Below are positions 58,549 to 64,000 of a DNA stretch of 64,000 bases, piece after piece. Both the position numbers and the translations under genes were made by a program. Every line of letters begins with the position of its first letter. Position 1 is the stretch's first letter. The DNA comes from Sipunculus nudus (taxonomy: Eukaryota; Annelida; Sipuncula; Golfingiida; Sipunculidae): positions 24,671,956-24,735,955 of the forward strand of contig CM049312.1 of assembly GCA_026874595.1 (NCBI GenBank). Direction: 5' to 3'. The notes under the pieces were generated by a model. It worked only from the letters and a program-made list of their open reading frames with translations. It searched no databases and had not been told where the DNA came from.

Positions 58549-59598
58549 ATGGCGAGAAATTGTACAATGAAAAAGAAAATAATTCTGTTCACTGGGGTGT
58601 CAGCTGCTCTCTGTTTATTAGTGGCAAGCGTCAGTTTTAAATTGTTTCCGATGCCGGGCTGGTCTGACAGAAATTCATCACGCAAATTCATCTTCAGGGT
58701 GAACACTACGGTCTCAGATGTCCCCAGCATTCTTTTATATAACAAAACATTATGTACAAACGCTATGACCGTCATGTATGTGTACTCGAAAGCTGCAAAC
58801 TTTATCAATCGTCAGTTCATCCGTTCTGCATACGCCAGTCCTCATTATCAGCGAAAATGGAATATGTGTGTAGTATTCCTAGTGGGCGGAACGCATGGTC
58901 AGAATTTCAAAATAACCATTTCAAATGCTATTAAAACGGAACAAATACGCTATGGTGACGTCATAGCAGGTAACTTTGAAGATACATACAGTAAACTTGG
59001 AATGAAAGGACTGACTGCATTCAATTTTATTACCCACCATTGCAAACACGCGAGGCACGTCATCAAAACTGACGATGACGTCATTGTTAATATTGACGAG
59101 GTCATGAAGCTATTACGTAGTAAACACATAACGAGAAAGATGACTATGTTTGGCTACAAACATAAGAAAGAACCCCCGATAAGATGTACTCGAAAGAGGA
59201 CCAGATGGTGTGTAGGTAAAGCGGAGTACCCTGCCGATATCTACCCCGCTTACATGGACGGTACCGGCATCGTATTCACTGCCGACATGATTCCCGATTT
59301 GTACCGAGCAAGCAGGGACGTTCCTATGTTTGTCATAGATGACGTGTATATAACAGGAATACTGAGGGAACGAGCAGGAAACGTCATTAACATGGTCGAC
59401 TGGAAAGAATATTATAACCCTGAGTTTGTTAAACAGCGCTGTACCGGAGGTACCGCTGGCATCCCTTTGTTATTTGCACATTTGTTGAGAGTTACTGACA
59501 TGGAGAAGTGTTGGCATGGACTGCATAATAAATCTACCATCACAGCAGCGCAGAACAGGAAAGGAAGATCTTCAACATTGCCAAAAAGGAGACCTTAA
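58549..59598 (+). CDS. B3GALT: Beta-1,3-galactosyltransferase-type enzyme (GT31), single exon, complete
   Basis: A 349-aa type II Golgi protein that would transfer Gal or GlcNAc in beta-1,3 linkage from a UDP-sugar onto glycan acceptors. A short cytoplasmic tail (1-10) precedes a membrane anchor (about 11-30) and a lumenal stem with possible N-glycosylation at Asn42, Asn52 and Asn65. GT31 motifs in order: FINRQFIRSAY (86-95, a variant of R..IR.TW), VVFLVGG, EQIRYGDVIAGNFEDTYSKL (131-150), KTDDDVIVN with the metal-binding DDD at 175-177, YPAYMDGTGIVF (232-243), and IDDVYITGI (263-271, matching the E/DDVYvG motif). An in-frame TGA at 58525-58527 closes the frame upstream, supporting this start; Met7 is an alternative. 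Donor and acceptor specificity (Gal or GlcNAc) cannot be read from the sequence. Intronless GT31 genes are common in animals. Confidence 0.93.
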   Translation: MARNCTMKKKIILFTGVSAALCLLVASVSFKLFPMPGWSDRNSSRKFIFRVNTTVSDVPSILLYNKTLCTNAMTVMYVYSKAANFINRQFIRSAYASPHYQRKWNMCVVFLVGGTHGQNFKITISNAIKTEQIRYGDVIAGNFEDTYSKLGMKGLTAFNFITHHCKHARHVIKTDDDVIVNIDEVMKLLRSKHITRKMTMFGYKHKKEPPIRCTRKRTRWCVGKAEYPADIYPAYMDGTGIVFTADMIPDLYRASRDVPMFVIDDVYITGILRERAGNVINMVDWKEYYNPEFVKQRCTGGTAGIPLLFAHLLRVTDMEKCWHGLHNKSTITAAQNRKGRSSTLPKRRP

Positions 59599-60240
59599 AT
59601 TACAAGCGGTATAACTAGTCTTTTGCACAGACACATGGTGGCGCTGTGGAACTCCCAGCGAGTCTGTTATTGGACGCCATTTTTTTCCCAAGAAAGCGTT
59701 TGGTAATAGCAAGGAATTCCCTCCAACAAGGTCATTCGAGTTAACGGCACGTGGCCAGTAATTTCTTTTCAGAAACAGGAATGGCCCAAATTCATTTAAG
59801 TCTTTAGAATGCCGGGTCATGTACAGGCCATTGGCTAAGTATACTATGAGGCGCCAAACATTTCGCCTATACGATGTCTGGCCAATCAGAGTCATGGTCT
59901 TTTCCTCTAGTAAAAGGCTCTCTTATAGTGAACCTGTAGAAGAGGCGACGGTATACCCTTGAATCGACATGCGACATCCCCTTTTTGTATCTGTTAGCGA
60001 AATTGCAGCCCGCAAGGGTTGTTTCGAACATTTTGCGCTTTCAAGGGTTTAATGAAAGTTTAAAAAATTACCATAACGACAGTATTAAGGTGGAAATCTA
60101 TCCTAAATCAAAAATTTGTGGCTATAAGACAATGCACCACATAACAAAGGAAATATGATTTTAGAATATTATTTTATCGACCTGAAAGGAATTTCCGAGC
60201 TACTGGAACTCAAAATTGGTAAGTTTCCATTGAAAATCAA

Positions 60241-60246
60241 AATAAA
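60241..60246 (+). other. Candidate polyadenylation signal of the GT31 gene
   Basis: The first clear AATAAA downstream of the stop codon, giving a 3' UTR of about 650 nt. A T-rich run follows at 60,299-60,322, about 55 nt downstream of the hexamer. Confidence 0.35.
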
Positions 60247-61544
60247 AATGTTTGAAGCGTGGCTTAAAATTGAAGTGCGCGGTGTCTGAGAACCCTACTT
60301 TTTTTTTTTTTTTTTTTTTTTTGTTCTTTGGTCTAATACCGGGATCTTTAGGTAGAAGCCAGAGGAACGCCCTGGAAGTACGCTCTCATTCACAAATTAA
60401 AGTAGGATGCTGTATTTTTAAATAATGCTTTAATTTGCTTTTAATGCCTTATTTTATGCAAAATCTGGTGACGAATGAATGTTTCTTAAAGGATTCTCGT
60501 ACGAATTGATCACTAGACATAAAAACATGTTGTCGTTTGCTCTCTCTGCTTCCAGTTCTTTTAAATACTATTTATCTGATTAAAATTGCAAAATTGTTTT
60601 ACTGTAACGTTAAAAAGATATTAATGTAGTAATTTTCTTTCAATACGTCATCTTTTATTCAGATAATATACATATGCTATTTTGACCATACTTGTAAGTT
60701 GTACCCACTATATCCTATGATATCCGTATGATCCGTTATAGATTCACATTTAAAATAACTGTGGTTCAGTACAGCGTCGTTTATCTAAACAACATAAGGG
60801 ACATGATTTTTGATCGGATAAACGATCACTCGGAATAACCATTTTGCATGATATTTTTTTTTATTTATGAAATGTGTAAGTCACATAGCATTGGTTAAAT
60901 TATGGCTGTCATCATAATGTTTAATTAGCCATAACTTCCCAGTCAGCAGACGAGCTTAAGCAATCGTATGATTTGGCAGTTTACAAAAATGACTGTTAAA
61001 CGTATTTTACTATTGATTCATTAAAATACATAAATTTTTAGAACATATTTTTTTTATTGAATACATTGTTCAGTTTATAACTGGTAAGCGAAACAAACAT
61101 TTAAAGGATCTGTCGTATTATGTGGATTTTTTAGACAATTATTTTACAATGTAATCATTTTGACCAGCTGTGTGACAATCACTGATATTCAAAGTAACTG
61201 GCTATATTTGATCTTCTTAGGATTCATAGATAAAGTTATGAAGTGCTCTGCAAATACTTATACATGCCAGTATTTGTAACAGACTTATGATTTACACTAA
61301 ACGAAATAAAGCAATGTGCAACTTCCCTATCTCACTTAGAGCGAGTATCATTGTAGTGAAGCAAGCAGTGCATGACTGAATCAGTGTCTGTCTCGGGGCG
61401 ACACCTACTGGAAAGAAACAGAAATGATAATTAAATAACGCCGGTGCAGTCTCTCGGGAGTGTCGAAGACGTGTCTATTTTATGTTGGGTTACCAGTACC
61501 ATGTGGAAAATTGTGATCCTTTAATTAAAGCTAATAGTGCCCCT

Positions 61545-61800
61545 GCCATAATATGTAAAGCTACATCCCACTCCCCCTATGAATGTAAAATGTCTGTAAA
61601 ATGTCATAACAAATTACTGTAAAATACTGGTTATTCCACTGTAAAATTACATTGCAATTCAATGTAATAATGACAATCAAATGAGATGTAAAATAACACC
61701 AACATATGATTGTAAAATTACATTCCTATGTCATGTCAACTCTGCTGCCGTTGCATTGTAATGTAAATGTATAATCTTTTTTAACAGTGCATCAGGACTA
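61545..61800. repeat. AT-rich region with reiterated TGTAAAAT / ATTACA words
   Basis: Repeated 'tgtaaaat' and complementary 'attttaca'-like words give the stretch a fold-back character, similar in style to the element at 55,650. Non-coding. Confidence 0.4.
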
Positions 61801-62582
61801 AAAACCAGGAGGATTTTAAAAGCGGATATTAAAATTGCCCAGGCGAATCATGGATCACCCATAGCGAATTTGAAATCCGTCTATTTTCACTCAGACGGTA
61901 ATAAGATTTTCCTAAATGATGGTCTCGTGTTGTTTTTTTTTTCTGATGTATAATACATTTTACATTATCCTTCACTAATGTTTTAGGTGGAAATTAAATA
62001 ATTACTCTATAAAATATCCGTTTAGGTTATTTTTTTTATATTTATATGTGTATTACCTGCACGTGTGGTCCGTTTTCTCTCTTGTCTGTTGACCAATTGA
62101 CATCACAATTCTGATGTCTTGCCGACAATGGACAGATAAAAGATCTGTTTAAATTCATAATATCGATCTTTTTGCCTTTCGAGTTTAGACTGTAATAAAA
62201 AATGGGGACGGTGGACCCGTTGAGTCCGGTGGCACATTGTCCCGTATTTTATGGCCTGACCCGAAAGGCAGCTAACTCCCCAGACCAGAAGGTAGCGACG
62301 TCTGGAGGTCGATACGGAACAAATCTATAATTATACGTATCTGTGGTAATGGGTCAAGGTGAAGATCAGCAATGGCAAGCGGTGTGTTCTTGTGCGAAAG
62401 ACCTGCGATGTGATCATGCTGCCAGGAATTCAAGTATGTGCAAGCGGAAGGCTAAATTGGTGTGCATTCTGTAAGTCAGGGCATATGACTGACGCTGATA
62501 GCAAAACTGGCCATCTGCCATGGTTCGTTTCTGCGAAAGTTCATGGACAAACAAACTATAATACAGACAGGACAACTTTACT

Positions 62583-62714
62583 AGGTAGATAGATAGATGG
62601 ATGGATCGATGGATGGATGGATGGATGGATAGACAGATAGGCATTTTGGATGGATTGGATGGTTGGATGGGTGGATGGATGGATGGATGGATTCGATAGA
62701 TTGGATAGATCGGA

Positions 62715-62745
<31 letters not shown>
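62583..62745. repeat. GATA/GGAT tetranucleotide repeat
   Basis: Runs of gata, gatg, ggat and finally ataag units. Open frames on either strand here (Ile/Ser/His-rich) are repeat artefacts. Confidence 0.9.
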
Positions 62746-63602
62746 TTGTAACCTCTGCAGGTGTGGCGTCATATACACGGTAGTTTTATTTTCGCGATAA
62801 TGATATAATTTTTAACCCTCAAAAAAAGGCGACCCCTACAGTATATATCAAGTTGGATTCGAGCCGTATCACGAAGGACAGCCGCGTTTGACACTTTGGG
62901 GTTGAAGAAGAGTCAGCCTGGAGTTTTGGGAGAGCTTGGCACAGGAGGTACGGCCAGTAAGACGGGTTCTCTGCATGCATGGCTGTGAGGAATCATCAGG
63001 GTCAAACACTTCATATACTGGTGCATCATATTGTATATGTCATTACATTGGTGCAATGATACCGTAATATACATTTCAACAAAAGCCCTAAATGCATGCA
63101 GTACATAGAAGAACAAAGTGTACATAATATATTACAGCAATTAACACATAATGCATAACACAGCAATACGAAAGTGAACAAAAAGTTATAACAAAGTAAG
63201 TAATGAAAACGAATATAATGCATAAACATAAGTCATAACACATTAATAAGAAAGTAAGAAAAGAAAATGAATATAATGTATATACATAATGTATAAACAG
63301 TTATAAGACAGTAAGAAAACAAAAAGAAAAGGAACAGAAAAAAATGCAATGATGCAAGGATATATGATAATACACTTCACAAGATTCTTATACAATACAA
63401 ACGAAAAGCAAAATTATAATACAGATACATAACAAGTAATTAATACATAATGTATAACACAAACATACAATGAAAGTAAGTTTGTACATGATAGGCCTAT
63501 ATATAAAAGTTTCACATACTTTTCATCATATTACCTGATGTAGATATGCTTCATAAACCTGCTCTCAGCACTAACACGACGTATACAAAATTGCTTCAAA
63601 TC

Positions 63603-63995
63603 AAAATCTCAAGATCTTGACAGCAAGAACATATTCATGTAAAAATTGTAAATATGATACAGAGACACGTGTGCTGTTTTATGATATGAATATAATTAGT
63701 GATTCATGTTGTATCTGTTGATTTGCTCGATAAACTTACAATGTAGGCTTAATTGTAGTCGAAACACCTGAATCGCTTGATAAATTTAAAATGTATGCTT
63801 GTAGGCGAAACAACCCATGTAATAAAAATATTAGACATAAAAATTCCAGATCTTGACAGCATGTATATGTTCATATAAATATTGTAAATATGATACACAG
63901 ACACGCATGTTTTATGATATGAATATAACTAGTGATTCATTTGTGTTGTATCTGTTGTTTTCCTTGATAAACTTACAATGTGCGCTTGTAGAAGA
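63603..63995. repeat. About 237-bp tandem repeat, second copy running to the window edge
   Basis: 'agatcttgacagca' at about 63,612 and 63,849 begin homologous units. Both then contain 'attgtaaatatgataca', 'atgatatgaatataa.tagtg' and 'cttgataaacttacaatgt'-like sequence. The array may continue beyond 64,000. Confidence 0.7.
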
Positions 63996-64000
63996 AAAGG

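Larger units (their letters stand above)
60270..64000. other. Intergenic, no gene seen
   Basis: AT-rich. A poly-T run at 60,299-60,322, the TGTAAAAT region at 61,545, the tetranucleotide array at 62,583 and the tandem repeat at the right edge are the only structured features. Short open frames are unsupported. Confidence 0.6.

Noticed and set aside
59041-59110. Several TGACGTCA-like (CRE) words inside the GT31 gene
   Set aside because: They fall in codons for Asp-Asp-Val and similar motifs required by the enzyme, so coding constraint explains them.
62359-62592. 77-codon Cys-containing open frame
   Set aside because: No splice or promoter support, ends in the tetranucleotide repeat, and no recognisable motif.

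Overview
The window is nuclear DNA from an animal with large introns and heavy repeat content. It is AT-rich, with long (TA)n tracts and poly-G/poly-C runs, tRNA-derived SINEs, many short inverted-repeat DNA transposons, GT-AG introns, and a metazoan matrix metalloproteinase and a Golgi glycosyltransferase. Repeats built on 'ggtcaaggtcac' and SINEs with a 'gaaaccggagaacccggagaaaacc' type core remind me of mollusc, especially bivalve, genomes. That assignment is inference; no species is claimed.

Layout. 1-10,600: repeat-rich DNA with no gene I can defend, apart from a promoter-like block with a candidate first-exon donor at about 5.0-5.1 kb. 10,660-17,930, plus strand: a possible uncharacterised gene, made of an E2F/CCAAT/octamer promoter cluster followed by three phase-compatible exons. 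18,160-18,800: a CTGCTG-rich minisatellite. 19,100-46,800, minus strand: one complete gene for a secreted matrix metalloproteinase (MMP). It has 11 coding exons and a 1,734-nt reading frame (577 aa plus stop), reconstructed here from splice sites whose phases all agree. It encodes a signal peptide, an unusual Arg/Lys-rich segment, a propeptide with a PRCGLPDV cysteine switch, a zinc catalytic domain ([11 protein letters not shown]), a Pro/Thr hinge and a four-bladed hemopexin domain. Intron 1 is 12.6 kb and holds a 2.5-kb higher-order minisatellite and a possible 3.86-kb inverted-terminus element. 46,800-58,450: intergenic, dense with mobile elements, including a pogo-like element inserted in a (TA)n tract. 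58,549-59,598, plus strand: an intact single-exon GT31 beta-1,3-galactosyltransferase-type enzyme. 59,600-64,000: no gene seen; simple and tandem repeats.

The two confident genes are unrelated in pathway: one is a secreted extracellular-matrix protease, the other a Golgi type II glycosyltransferase. They converge on extracellular glycoprotein biology only in a general sense. I found no operon-like, prokaryotic, viral or defence system. The most interesting signals are the polybasic N-terminal segment of the MMP, a perfect recursive-splicing (ratchet-point) motif at its exon 9, the cell-cycle-type promoter with an unrecognised downstream gene, and several mobile-element families with readable ends.
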